NCBI GenBank assembly: GCA_012799055.1
Contig: JAAZMA010000184.1
Location: 1-36,744, forward strand
DNA length: 36,744 nucleotides
Direction: 5' to 3'
Source of the DNA: Tissierellia bacterium
Lineage (GTDB): Bacteria; Bacillota; Clostridia; Tissierellales; Tepidimicrobiaceae
Shown here: positions 1 to 10,046 of the stretch, one piece after another
How the letters are laid out: each line of letters opens with the position of its first letter
Position numbering within the stretch: the first letter of the stretch is position 1
Notes under the pieces: model-generated
The model's database searches: none
Told to the model about the DNA's origin: nothing
What the model saw: the letters and a program-made list of their open reading frames with translations, nothing else
Position numbers and translations under genes: made by a program

Positions 1-96
1 CAGTGGGGTGCCAATGGAATGGCCAATGAAGGTTATGATTTTTATGAAATATTAAAACATTATTATACAGATGTGGATATAAATCAAATATATTAA
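1..96 (+). CDS. SpoIID/LytB-domain sporulation protein, C-terminal end only (gene cut by left window edge)
   Basis: The first 31 codons are open and end in TAA at 94-96. They read [20 protein letters not shown] followed by [11 protein letters not shown], which matches the end of the SpoIID/LytB domain (a Gln-[Tyr/Trp]-Gly-Ala-x-x-Met-Ala stretch, then an Ile-Leu-Lys-His-Tyr-Tyr segment). SpoIID proteins are lytic transglycosylases that remodel peptidoglycan during engulfment; LytB-type relatives also occur. The gene lies 20 nt upstream of queA on the same strand, an arrangement seen in Clostridia where a SpoIID-domain gene sits between ruvB and queA. The N-terminus and catalytic residue are outside the window, so paralogue identity is open. 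Confidence 0.8.
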   Translation, partial: QWGANGMANEGYDFYEILKHYYTDVDINQIY

Positions 97-116
97 ATTT
101 AGCAAAGGATGATCTA

Positions 117-2271
<2,155 letters not shown>

Positions 2272-2335
2272 TTATTAAAGGTATTATTATTAATTTGTAG
2301 AATATTAAATTAGAGAAAAAAAGGAGGTAATTGTT

Positions 2336-2644
2336 ATGGCAGCTGCAAATCCAAGTGGAACTGCAACATTGGGGCAATTAATTATACCAATAGCTTTTTT
2401 AGTAATTTTTTATTTCTTTGCTATTAGGCCTCAAAAGAAAAGAGAAAAACAAATTAGAGAAATGAGAGAGAGTCTAAAACAAGGTGACAAGGTAGTAACT
2501 ATAGGTGGTGTCTATGGCGAAATAGTTAAATTAAAAGAAGACACTGTCATTATTGAAGTGGAGCCTAATAAAACTAGATTAGAAATGACTAGATGGGCTA
2601 TAGGTACTGTAACAAATAGCGATACTACAAGTGAAGAAGAATAA
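2336..2644 (+). CDS. yajC: Preprotein translocase accessory subunit YajC
   Basis: YajC is a small inner-membrane partner of SecDF and YidC in the holotranslocon. The 102-residue product has a short N-terminal tail, one membrane helix at about residues 14-33, the R-P-Q-K-K-R-E-K motif immediately after it, and a basic/acidic cytosolic domain with G-D-x-V-V-T-I-G-G, all typical. The ATG is 9 nt after a perfect AAGGAGGT. An intrinsic terminator overlaps the stop codon, so yajC probably ends the queA-tgt transcript, although secDF lies about 650 nt further on. Confidence 0.95.
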   Translation: MAAANPSGTATLGQLIIPIAFLVIFYFFAIRPQKKREKQIREMRESLKQGDKVVTIGGVYGEIVKLKEDTVIIEVEPNKTRLEMTRWAIGTVTNSDTTSEEE

Positions 2645-2675
2645 AACTTCCTTTTAAAGGGAGTTTTATTTTTTT
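2641..2675 (+). terminator. Intrinsic terminator after yajC
   Basis: The arm at 2641-2654 pairs with 2656-2669 (14 bp with one G-U, innermost pairs open to form the loop) and is followed by a T run to 2675. The stem includes the yajC stop codon. It separates queA-tgt-yajC from the next gene. Confidence 0.85.
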
Positions 2676-2726
2676 GTAATAAATTTTAATAAACTAAAAT
2701 AAAAATAAGAATAGGAGGTGTAATTC

Positions 2727-3107
2727 ATGGAATACAATAGTTTTAAGTTTGGTATTAAATATTTGTTTAAGGCTCTAGTTTTGTCTTATATTTTTACCTT
2801 AGTACTAATATTAATTATTACTTTTCTATTAACATATACATCTTTAAAGGAATCTACTATCCCATTATTAAATACAATAATAATTATTATAAGTATAACA
2901 ATTGGATCTATTTACATTTCAATAAAAATAGGAGAAAAGGGATGGCTAAATGGAGGAATGTTGGGAATATTATATTTTTTGATTTTACTATTATTAAATT
3001 ATTTATTTGTAAAGCCATTTACATTTGACATTTTTTCTTTTAGTAAATTTTTTATTTCTTTGATTACTGGAATCATTGGGGGAATCCTAGGCATAAATCT
3101 AAAATAA
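2727..3107 (+). CDS. TIGR04086-type small membrane protein (YrzE-like)
   Basis: The 126-residue product is almost entirely hydrophobic, with four predicted helices at about residues 12-38, 45-66, 74-94 and 105-124 separated by short loops. Length, helix pattern and position between yajC and secDF in spore formers resemble the uncharacterised TIGR04086/YrzE family; I assign that family by resemblance, not by a decisive motif. The ATG at 2727 follows AGGAGGTG. No catalytic residue stands out. A terminator precedes it and a new promoter follows, so it may be transcribed alone. Function is unknown; a link to the Sec machinery is only positional. Confidence 0.75.
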   Translation: MEYNSFKFGIKYLFKALVLSYIFTLVLILIITFLLTYTSLKESTIPLLNTIIIIISITIGSIYISIKIGEKGWLNGGMLGILYFLILLLLNYLFVKPFTFDIFSFSKFFISLITGIIGGILGINLK

Positions 3108-3110
3108 ATC

Positions 3111-3139
3111 TTTAAATAACAATATTTTTATGATATACT
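3111..3139 (+). promoter_or_regulatory. Candidate sigma-A promoter of the secDF leader (extended -10)
   Basis: TTTAAA at 3111-3116 is separated by 17 nt from TATACT at 3134-3139, and TG at 3131-3132 makes an extended -10 (TGaTATACT). Start of transcription would be near 3146, just before the leader's first helix arm. A second TATAAT at 3167-3172 has no matching -35. Confidence 0.5.
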
Positions 3140-3145
3140 ATTTAA

Positions 3146-3247
3146 AGTAATGTCCCTAATAGAGAATATAATGGATTAATCTAGATTAATATACTAATAT
3201 AAGGGTGGTGGTTTTAGCCACTGCTTTTTACTTTTATATTAGGGGCA
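3146..3247 (+). promoter_or_regulatory. Structured 5' leader upstream of secDF with mutually exclusive helices
   Basis: Segment 3151-3161 (TGTCCCTAATA) can pair over 11 bp, one U-G, with 3237-3247 (TATTAGGGGCA). The same 3' segment can instead be used by a 9-bp helix between 3194-3202 (CTAATATAA) and 3234-3242 (TTATATTAG). Within this lies a hairpin with the core GTGGT/GCCAC (3208-3212 with 3217-3221), followed by a T-rich stretch (3225-3235) like a terminator. A 16-bp perfect palindrome occupies 3175-3190. No leader peptide longer than two codons is visible. Whether this is an attenuator, a riboswitch-like switch or only the terminator of the upstream gene is not settled by sequence alone. 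Confidence 0.45.
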
Positions 3248-3288
3248 CAAATTTTAGGATTTAATTTTCTACTTGGGAGGTAAGAAAG

Positions 3289-4551
3289 ATGAATATGAAA
3301 AAGACCCTATTGTTTATACTAATTATTGCAATAGTTTCTTTTGCTGGATATACTGCAATTAATGGTATAGAAATTAAGGGGAAGAAAATTACAAAGATTC
3401 AAGATTCTATAGACTTAGGTTTGGATTTAGCAGGAGGAGTATATGTTGTACTAGAAGCCCAAACTGATTTACAAGGGGAGGAACTTCAAAAAGCTATGGA
3501 ACAATCTAAAATGATTATTAATCAAAGAGTTGATGGCTTAGGAGTATCTGAACCTAATATAGCCATAGAAGGGAATAAGCGTATTAGAATAGAATTAGCT
3601 GGTGTAGAAGAACCCCAGGAAGCTATTGAAATGATAGGTAAAACAGCTCAGTTGCAATTTATAGACTCAAAGGGCAATGAAGTAATATCGGGAAAAAACA
3701 TTAAAAGTTCAGAGACAGTATTTTATAGAACTGATTTTGGCGAGAAGCCAGTTGTTTCTTTAGAATTTGATAAAGAAGGTGCATTAGCTTTTAAGGAAGC
3801 TACTGAAAGGGCTATGAAAGAGCCAAATGATGTAGATAAAATTATTTATATTGTCTTAGATGATGAAATTATTTCTGCCCCTATAGTTAGAAATGTTATT
3901 TCAGATGGAAAGGCAATGATAGAGGGAGAATTTGAATTAGAAGAAGCCAATAGACTAGCTACTTTAATAAGGGCTGGTGCATTGCCAGTAGATATGGTTG
4001 AATTGCAGACCTCAGTAATAGGACCTACCTTAGGATTAGAGGCATTGGAGAGAAGTATTAAAGCAGGGGGAATTGCAATTTTAATTATATTTTTATTTAT
4101 GTTAATTTATTATAGAATACCAGGATTAGTTGCAGATATTGGTCTAGCCATATATATATTAATAGTACTATATGCAATGAAATTTTTAGGTGTAAAACTT
4201 ACATTACCAGGTATTGCTGGCTTAATTTTATCCATAGGTATGGCCGTAGATGCTAATGTGTTAATATTTGAAAGAATTAAAGAAGAATTAAGAAATGGAA
4301 AATCCATTCGCGCTTCTATAGACCATGGTTTCAAAAGAGCATTAACTTCTGTACTAGATTCTAATATTACCACTTTAATAGCAGGAATAGTACTATATTA
4401 TTTTGGAATAGGACCTATTAAAGGCTTTGGTGTTACTTTAATACTAGGTATTATTGCTTCAATGATAACCTCAGTATTTATAACTAAACATTTATTAAAA
4501 TTGACTGTAGACATGACTAATACGAAAAATACTAAGCTATATGGAGCGTAA
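3289..4551 (+). CDS. secD: Protein translocase subunit SecD
   Basis: SecD with SecF uses the proton-motive force to pull secreted proteins off the SecYEG channel on the outer face. The 420-residue product has an N-terminal anchor (about 5-22), the D1 motif D-L-G-L-D-L-A-G-G at 42-50, a shortened external P1 domain, and a C-terminal bundle of five helices with the D4-like A-V-D-A-N-V-L-I-F-E-R-I-K-E-E motif around 319-333. Length fits Gram-positive SecD, which is shorter than the proteobacterial form. The start follows GGGAGGT (3275-3281). secF begins 11 nt after the stop. Confidence 0.96.
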   Translation: MNMKKTLLFILIIAIVSFAGYTAINGIEIKGKKITKIQDSIDLGLDLAGGVYVVLEAQTDLQGEELQKAMEQSKMIINQRVDGLGVSEPNIAIEGNKRIRIELAGVEEPQEAIEMIGKTAQLQFIDSKGNEVISGKNIKSSETVFYRTDFGEKPVVSLEFDKEGALAFKEATERAMKEPNDVDKIIYIVLDDEIISAPIVRNVISDGKAMIEGEFELEEANRLATLIRAGALPVDMVELQTSVIGPTLGLEALERSIKAGGIAILIIFLFMLIYYRIPGLVADIGLAIYILIVLYAMKFLGVKLTLPGIAGLILSIGMAVDANVLIFERIKEELRNGKSIRASIDHGFKRALTSVLDSNITTLIAGIVLYYFGIGPIKGFGVTLILGIIASMITSVFITKHLLKLTVDMTNTKNTKLYGA

Positions 4552-4562
4552 GGGGTGATAAT

Positions 4563-5408
4563 GTGAATATTATTAAGAATAGAAAAATCTATTATACTAT
4601 ATCATTAGGTATTATTATTATAGGATTAATTATGTGGATAATTAACGGTCTAAACTATGGAATTGACTTTACAGGAGGTACATCTATACAAATTAAAATA
4701 GGACAGGTAATAAGTGTAGATGAAGCTCGTGAAATAGTAGATAATTATGACAAAGAGGCTAGTATTCTCCATATAGGTACAAATAAGGATGAAATAATGA
4801 TAAGAAGTAAAAAAGATTTTACTAGTCAAGAAATTAATGAAATAGTAGATAAGTTTCAAGAGAAATATAATATAAAAGATAAGGAATTTCAATCGGAAAA
4901 ATTTGGACCCTTTATGGGAAAAGAGATTAGAAGAAAAGCATTGTTATCTTCACTAATAGCAGTAGTTGCCATGTTAATATATATTAGTTGGAGATTTGAA
5001 CTAAAGTTTGCAATTGCAGCAATTATTGCATTAATGCATGATGTATTAATTACTTTTTCCATATATGCTATATTTAAAATTCCTGTAAATTCTGCATTTA
5101 TAGCTGCAATTCTTACTATACTTGGATATTCAATTAATGATACCATAGTAATATTTGACAGGATTAGAGAAGAAATGAAATTAAATCCTAGAACTAATGC
5201 AGAAGATATTGTTAATATAAGTATTAAAAAATCTTTAACTAGAACAATTAACACTTCTTTAACCACATTGGTTGCTGTAGTACTTCTATATATTATTGGA
5301 GTTGAGGATGTTAAAATATTAGCATTACCTCTAATATTTGGTATTATTTCTGGTACTTACTCCTCATTATTTATAGCTTCACCACTATGGTATGAAATGA
5401 AAAATTAA
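4563..5408 (+). CDS. secF: Protein translocase subunit SecF
   Basis: The partner of SecD is 281 residues long with an N-terminal helix (about 10-29), the G-I-D-F-T-G-G-T motif at 33-40, a small external domain, and five C-terminal helices carrying the S-I-N-D-T-I-V-I-F-D-R-I-R-E motif, the SecF version of the RND-type D4 motif. Start is GTG at 4563 behind GGGGTGAT (4553-4560); the overlapping ATG at 4561 is followed at once by a stop. secD and secF are separate genes here, unlike the fused secDF of Bacillus. A hairpin 12 nt after the stop ends the unit. Confidence 0.96.
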   Translation: MNIIKNRKIYYTISLGIIIIGLIMWIINGLNYGIDFTGGTSIQIKIGQVISVDEAREIVDNYDKEASILHIGTNKDEIMIRSKKDFTSQEINEIVDKFQEKYNIKDKEFQSEKFGPFMGKEIRRKALLSSLIAVVAMLIYISWRFELKFAIAAIIALMHDVLITFSIYAIFKIPVNSAFIAAILTILGYSINDTIVIFDRIREEMKLNPRTNAEDIVNISIKKSLTRTINTSLTTLVAVVLLYIIGVEDVKILALPLIFGIISGTYSSLFIASPLWYEMKN

Positions 5409-5420
5409 ATAAATTTTAAA

Positions 5421-5455
5421 ACATAAAACTGCCTTTAGGCAGTTTTATGTAATTA
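5421..5455 (+). terminator. Hairpin terminator after secF
   Basis: A perfect 13-bp stem (5421-5433 with 5438-5450) closes on a TTTA loop. The T tract lies partly inside the 3' arm and the bases after it are only moderately T-rich, so efficiency may be modest. Confidence 0.7.
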
Positions 5456-5477
5456 ATACTTTAAATTTGGGTAAAAA

Positions 5478-5494
5478 TCTTATAATATAAGATT
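5478..5494 (+). promoter_or_regulatory. -10 element inside a 17-nt palindrome upstream of the LapA-type gene
   Basis: TATAAT at 5481-5486 is a perfect -10, about 31 nt before the start codon. It is embedded in an inverted repeat ATCTTATA-A-TATAAGAT (5478-5494), which could be an operator or just an AT-rich coincidence. No good -35 sits 16-18 nt upstream. Confidence 0.4.
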
Positions 5495-5516
5495 ATAGTA
5501 AAAGAGGGGGAAAATC

Positions 5517-5939
5517 ATGGAAAAAAGTTTTATATTTTCATTAATATTTGCAGCTTTAGTTGCAATATTTGCATTATCCAACGCGGATAAAGTATCTATA
5601 GATTTGTTATTCACAAAAATTCAAATTTCACAGGCTATTGTAATTTTTATATCTACAATATTGGGAGCTGTAATTGTAGCACTACTAGGAATGTTTAAAA
5701 CATTTAAATTGAAAAGGGAAATAAAAGATTTGAAAAAGGAAATGGAACCCTTAGAAGAAGAAATAAATAATTTAAAAGATTTAGTTGAAAATAGAGGTCA
5801 AGAGATTGTAAGTCTAAATGAAGAGATTGCTAAAATTCAGGAAGAAAATGAAAAATTAAAATCTATTTCAAGTGATATTATTAATGATAATATGGATAAT
5901 ACTGGTAATGTAGATAGTACAAAGGAAAAAGATACTTAG
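5517..5939 (+). CDS. LapA-type (DUF1049) membrane protein with C-terminal coiled coil
   Basis: The 140-residue product begins with two membrane helices (about 5-20 and 36-59) around a short A-L-S-N-A-D-K-V-S-I-D-L-L-F segment, the hallmark of the LapA/YciM-partner family DUF1049. Residues 65-118 are highly charged heptads (K-K-E-M-E-P-L-E-E-E-I and so on) expected to form a coiled coil in the cytosol; the tail is acidic and probably disordered. In Escherichia coli the LapA homologue assembles lipopolysaccharide control proteins, which is irrelevant in this Gram-positive cell, so the role here is unknown. The ATG follows a purine-rich GAGGGGG ribosome binding site. Confidence 0.75.
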   Translation: MEKSFIFSLIFAALVAIFALSNADKVSIDLLFTKIQISQAIVIFISTILGAVIVALLGMFKTFKLKREIKDLKKEMEPLEEEINNLKDLVENRGQEIVSLNEEIAKIQEENEKLKSISSDIINDNMDNTGNVDSTKEKDT

Positions 5940-5974
5940 TTTTTTAGGCTTAATTATATTGGAGTGATAATATT

Positions 5975-7741
5975 TTGGAAAAATGGTTTGTAAAAAATAT
6001 TAAAGCAGATTTAGATTTATTGTCAAAACAAATTGGTGTAAACAAATTATTATGTAAATTAATGGTAAATAGGAAATTAAAAGGGCTTAATCAAATGGAT
6101 AGTTTTATTAATCCAAGTTTAGACAAATTACATAATCCTTTTTTAATGGCAGATATGGATTTAGGAGTAAAAATTATTTTAAATAGTATAAATAATAATG
6201 AAAAAATACGAATTTCTGGAGATTATGATCAAGATGGAAACTCAGCTATACTAACTTTGTACAATGGATTAAGTAAAATTAATGCCAATGTGGATTATGT
6301 TATTCCCCATAGAATAAAAGATGGCTATGGAATAAATGAAAGAATAGTTAGAGAGGCAAAGGAAGATAATGTAGATTTAATAATAACTTGTGATAATGGA
6401 ATAGCTGCTTTTGAACCTATTAAATTAGCTAAGGAATTGGGCATCAAAGTAATTGTTACAGATCATCATGATTTAAGCTATATTGAAGCCAATGGAGAGA
6501 AAAAATATTTGTTGCCAGAGGCGGATGCAGTTATTAATCCTAAAAGATGGGATTGTAAATATCCCTTTGATGAATTATGTGGTGCAGGAGTGGCTTTTAA
6601 ATTAATTCAAGGAATTTATATGGAAAAAAATATAGATATGGAAGAAGCGTATAAACTACTAGAATTTGTAGCTATGGGCACAGTTTGTGATGTAGTAGAC
6701 TTAATAGATGAAAATCGTATTATAGTTAAAGAAGGATTGGAAAGAATTAATAATACTACAAATATTGGTTTAAAGGCTTTAATAAAAGCCACAGGTTTAG
6801 AAAATAAAACTATTAATACTTATTCTTTAGGATTTATATTAGGTCCATGTATAAATGCCTCTGGGAGATTAGATAATGCTGAAATAGCTGTGGAATTGTT
6901 TTTAACTAAGGATTATAATAAAGCTGAAATCTATGCTAATAAGCTTCATTCTTTAAATGAAGAGAGAAAGCATATGACAGAAAATGGATTTAATAAAGTT
7001 GTGGATAAAATCCAAAGGAGTAATATTAAAGAAGACCATGTATTAGTGGTATATGAGCCTAGTGTTCATGAAAGTATAGCAGGGATTATTGCTGGAAGAG
7101 TCAAAGATAGATACTATAGACCTACATTTGTTTTAACTAAGTCTAAAGATGAAAATAAAATAAAAGGTTCAGGAAGGTCTATAGAAGAGTATAATATGTT
7201 TGAAGAAGTAACAAAAACTAAGGATTTATTATTGGCTTTTGGTGGACATCCTATGGCAGCTGGTTTATCTTTAAGCATAGATAATTTAGAAGATTTTAGA
7301 AAAAGATTAAATGAAGAATCTAGACTAACTAAAGATGATTTAGTGCCAAAAGTATATATGGATATGCATCTTCCTTTAGATTATATTAGTTTTTCCTTAG
7401 TGGAAGATTTGAAATTATTAGAACCCTATGGGAAGGGAAATCCAAGACCTTTATTTGGTGAGAAAAATATTAAAATTAAAAAAGCTTTCCTTCTAGGGAA
7501 TAATCAGAATGTTCTAAAGTTAATATTATTTACTAAAAGTGGTAGAACCATCGATGGTATATACTTTGGAGATATAGATGAATTTGAAAGAAGAATTTCT
7601 AATAAATTCGGTATTGAGGAATTAGACAAATTATATAAGGGTGTAGAAAACAAAATTCAATTAGATATTGTTTATACACCAAATATAAATGAATATATGG
7701 GAAAAAGAAGTCTCCAAGTCTATATTCAAAATTACAGATAA
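5975..7741 (+). CDS. recJ: Single-stranded-DNA-specific exonuclease RecJ (DHH family)
   Basis: RecJ degrades single-stranded DNA 5' to 3' in recombination and mismatch repair. The 588 residues show DHH motif I D-Y-D-Q-D-G (83-88), His112, Asp140 in T-C-D-N-G, the D-H-H triplet at 163-165, the RecJ-specific A-D-A-V-I-N-P-K-R segment, G-P-C-I-N-A-S-G-R-L, and the DHHA1 signature F-G-G-H-P-M-A-A-G-L near the C-terminus. It is close to the size of E. coli RecJ and lacks the extra C-terminal region of Bacillus RecJ. Residues after motif I (Q and N-S-A rather than the more usual V/A and T-S) are slightly unusual. Start is TTG at 5975 after GGAGTGAT. The apt gene that often follows recJ in Clostridia is absent. 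Confidence 0.88.
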   Translation: MEKWFVKNIKADLDLLSKQIGVNKLLCKLMVNRKLKGLNQMDSFINPSLDKLHNPFLMADMDLGVKIILNSINNNEKIRISGDYDQDGNSAILTLYNGLSKINANVDYVIPHRIKDGYGINERIVREAKEDNVDLIITCDNGIAAFEPIKLAKELGIKVIVTDHHDLSYIEANGEKKYLLPEADAVINPKRWDCKYPFDELCGAGVAFKLIQGIYMEKNIDMEEAYKLLEFVAMGTVCDVVDLIDENRIIVKEGLERINNTTNIGLKALIKATGLENKTINTYSLGFILGPCINASGRLDNAEIAVELFLTKDYNKAEIYANKLHSLNEERKHMTENGFNKVVDKIQRSNIKEDHVLVVYEPSVHESIAGIIAGRVKDRYYRPTFVLTKSKDENKIKGSGRSIEEYNMFEEVTKTKDLLLAFGGHPMAAGLSLSIDNLEDFRKRLNEESRLTKDDLVPKVYMDMHLPLDYISFSLVEDLKLLEPYGKGNPRPLFGEKNIKIKKAFLLGNNQNVLKLILFTKSGRTIDGIYFGDIDEFERRISNKFGIEELDKLYKGVENKIQLDIVYTPNINEYMGKRSLQVYIQNYR

Positions 7742-7770
7742 TAATTAATAGTTTTAATAATTAAATTTAA

Positions 7771-7779
7771 TGTTATAAT
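7771..7779 (+). promoter_or_regulatory. Candidate extended -10 promoter of rel
   Basis: TGtTATAAT at 7771-7779 is a perfect extended -10 in the 115-nt gap before rel. The -35 region (TTTTAA-like, 7752-7757) is poor, as extended -10 promoters tolerate. Confidence 0.45.
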
Positions 7780-7856
7780 ATATCCATAGTAAAAAAGTTA
7801 AATTAAATATCTAGTTTATTTATAGTAATATAAATAAATTTGAGCAGGTGAAAAAT

Positions 7857-10031
7857 ATGATTGAAAATTTGCTACTTAAAATTGAACAATATAATCCTCA
7901 AGCAGATATGGGACAGATTATAAAGGCCTATCATTTTTCCCAGTCTGCCCATGAAGGTCAATATAGAAATTCAGGGGAAAAATATTTTATTCATCCCTTT
8001 AATGTAGCTATGATATTGGCAGATTTAAATATGGACGAATCTACCATTGTAGCAGGTTTATTACATGATGTAATAGAGGATACAGAAATTACTTACGAAG
8101 AAATAAAAACAGAATTTGGTGAAGAAATTGCAGATCTAGTAGATGGGGTTACAAAATTAAAAAAATTACAATATAAAACTAAGCAGGAAAATCAAGCAGA
8201 AAATCTTAGGAAAATGGTAATGGCCATGGCTGAAGATATTAGGGTCATTATTATTAAATTAGCTGATAGACTTCATAATATGAGGACTCTAGAATATATG
8301 AGTGAGGAAAAAAAGAAAGAAAAGGCCATAGAAACTTTAGAAATATATGCACCTTTAGCTCATAGACTAGGTATGTCTAGAATTAAATGGGAGTTAGAGG
8401 ATTTATCTTTAAGACATTTGGACCCAGATGGGTATTATGATTTAGTAGATAAAATATCTAAAAGGAGAAAAGAAAGAGAAGAATATATTCAAGTAATTAT
8501 AGATGAATTAGAAGAAAAATTAGATGAGATGGATATATCTAGTGACATTAGTGGTAGGCCCAAATCCTTTTATAGTATTTATAAGAAAATGGTATATCAG
8601 AATAAATCCTTTGAACAAATTTTTGATTTAACTGCCATAAGAGTAATAGTTGATAGTGTCAAAGATTGTTATGGGGTATTGGGAATAGTTCACACTATGT
8701 GGAAACCAATTCCTGGTAGATTTAAAGATTATATAGCTATGCCCAAACCTAATATGTATCAATCTCTTCATACAACAGTAATTGGGCCAGAAGGAGAAAT
8801 ATTTGAAGTGCAAATTAGAACCTGGGATATGCATAGAACGGCAGAATACGGAATTGCTGCCCATTGGAAATACAAAGAGGGAGTAGTTAAATCAGATAAT
8901 TTTGATGAAAAATTAACTTGGTTAAGACAATTATTAGAATGGCAAAAAGATTTAAAAGATCCGAAAGAGTTTATGGAAACCTTAAAAATAGATTTGTTTA
9001 CTGATGAAGTATATGTATTTACACCAAGGGGAGATGTGATAAATTTACCTAATGGTTCTACACCTATAGACTTTGCTTATAGAGTTCATACAGATGTGGG
9101 AAATACATGTGTAGGTGCAAAAGTAGATGGGAGAATAGTACCCTTGGATTATAAATTAAAAAATGGTAATATAGTAGAGGTACTTACATCCCCTAGTAGT
9201 GGTCCCAGTAGAGATTGGTTAAAAATTGTTAAAAGTAATCAAGCTAAAACAAAAATTCGTCAATGGTTTAAAAGAGAAGATAGAGATACAAATATTAGCA
9301 AGGGTAAAGAAATGTTGGAAAGAGAGGCTAAAAGGCAAAGCTATAAGCCAGCAAATATTTTAAAGGAAGATTGGTTAAGAAATGTTGCAAATAAATTAAG
9401 CCTTAATAATACAGAGGATTTATATGCAGGTTTAGGCTATGGTAGTATAACATTACCTCAGGTAATGCCTAAATTAAAGGAGTTATATAATAAACATTAT
9501 AAAATAGATGAAGATAAAATAATTACTGAAACTAGAACAAAGGATATTCCCCCACCTAAAAAAACAACTTCAGTAACTCAAGGAATAAGTATAAAGGGAG
9601 TAGACAATATAAAGGTGAGATTTGCTAAATGCTGCAATCCAGTACCAGGAGATGAAATAATGGGGTATATAACTAGGGGAAGAGGAGTATCTATTCATAG
9701 AAAAGATTGTCCCAATATTTCTGAATTAGCTTCTGAATTAGATGGGCAGGAAAGATTTATTGAAGTGGAATGGGATACTAGTGAAAAAGCAGAATATCCA
9801 GTGGAAATTCAAATTATTGCCACTGATAGACCTGGCTTATTAATCAATATTACTAAAAAGATAAACGATTCAAATTTAAGTTTATTATCCTTAAATGCTA
9901 GAACTAATAAAGAAAAATTAGTAGTTATAAATATGACTTTGGAAATTAAGGATATTGAACAATTGAAGGAATTAATAAGGGGAATTAAAAATATGAAAGG
10001 TGTTATAGATGTATATAGGGTTACAAGTTGA
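7857..10031 (+). CDS. rel: Bifunctional (p)ppGpp synthetase/hydrolase Rel
   Basis: Rel makes and destroys the alarmone (p)ppGpp in response to uncharged tRNA on the ribosome. Domains in order: HD hydrolase (H-x-x-F/Y-I-H-P and L-L-H-D-V-I-E-D-T, about 30-80), synthetase (G-R-F-K-D-Y-I-A-M-P-K-P-N and Y-Q-S-L-H-T-T, about 285-310), TGS (V-Y-V-F-T-P-R-G-D, about 385-445), a zinc-finger-like stretch with the K-C-C-N-P-V-P-G-D motif, and a C-terminal ACT domain. Both active sites look intact, so it should be bifunctional. Length (724) matches Gram-positive Rel. I use ATG 7857 because AGGTG at 7846-7850 is 6 nt upstream; the in-frame GTG at 7848 would use its own ribosome binding site as a start. 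Confidence 0.95.
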   Translation: MIENLLLKIEQYNPQADMGQIIKAYHFSQSAHEGQYRNSGEKYFIHPFNVAMILADLNMDESTIVAGLLHDVIEDTEITYEEIKTEFGEEIADLVDGVTKLKKLQYKTKQENQAENLRKMVMAMAEDIRVIIIKLADRLHNMRTLEYMSEEKKKEKAIETLEIYAPLAHRLGMSRIKWELEDLSLRHLDPDGYYDLVDKISKRRKEREEYIQVIIDELEEKLDEMDISSDISGRPKSFYSIYKKMVYQNKSFEQIFDLTAIRVIVDSVKDCYGVLGIVHTMWKPIPGRFKDYIAMPKPNMYQSLHTTVIGPEGEIFEVQIRTWDMHRTAEYGIAAHWKYKEGVVKSDNFDEKLTWLRQLLEWQKDLKDPKEFMETLKIDLFTDEVYVFTPRGDVINLPNGSTPIDFAYRVHTDVGNTCVGAKVDGRIVPLDYKLKNGNIVEVLTSPSSGPSRDWLKIVKSNQAKTKIRQWFKREDRDTNISKGKEMLEREAKRQSYKPANILKEDWLRNVANKLSLNNTEDLYAGLGYGSITLPQVMPKLKELYNKHYKIDEDKIITETRTKDIPPPKKTTSVTQGISIKGVDNIKVRFAKCCNPVPGDEIMGYITRGRGVSIHRKDCPNISELASELDGQERFIEVEWDTSEKAEYPVEIQIIATDRPGLLINITKKINDSNLSLLSLNARTNKEKLVVINMTLEIKDIEQLKELIRGIKNMKGVIDVYRVTS

Positions 10032-10046
10032 GAAAGGAAGGTACAA

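Noticed and set aside
3171-3179. Leader peptide in the secDF leader
   Set aside because: The only ATG (3171) is followed by one codon and a stop, so no arrest peptide is encoded.
7848-7856. GTG at 7848 as the start of rel
   Set aside because: It lies inside the AGGTG ribosome binding site that correctly spaces the ATG at 7857.
8628-8864. Open frame of 78 codons antisense to rel
   Set aside because: It lies wholly inside the synthetase domain of rel, has no ribosome binding site or recognisable product and is a shadow of the coding strand. The same holds for antisense frames in secD, secF, hemZ, aspS, der, gpsA, spoIVA, sepF, ylmH and others.
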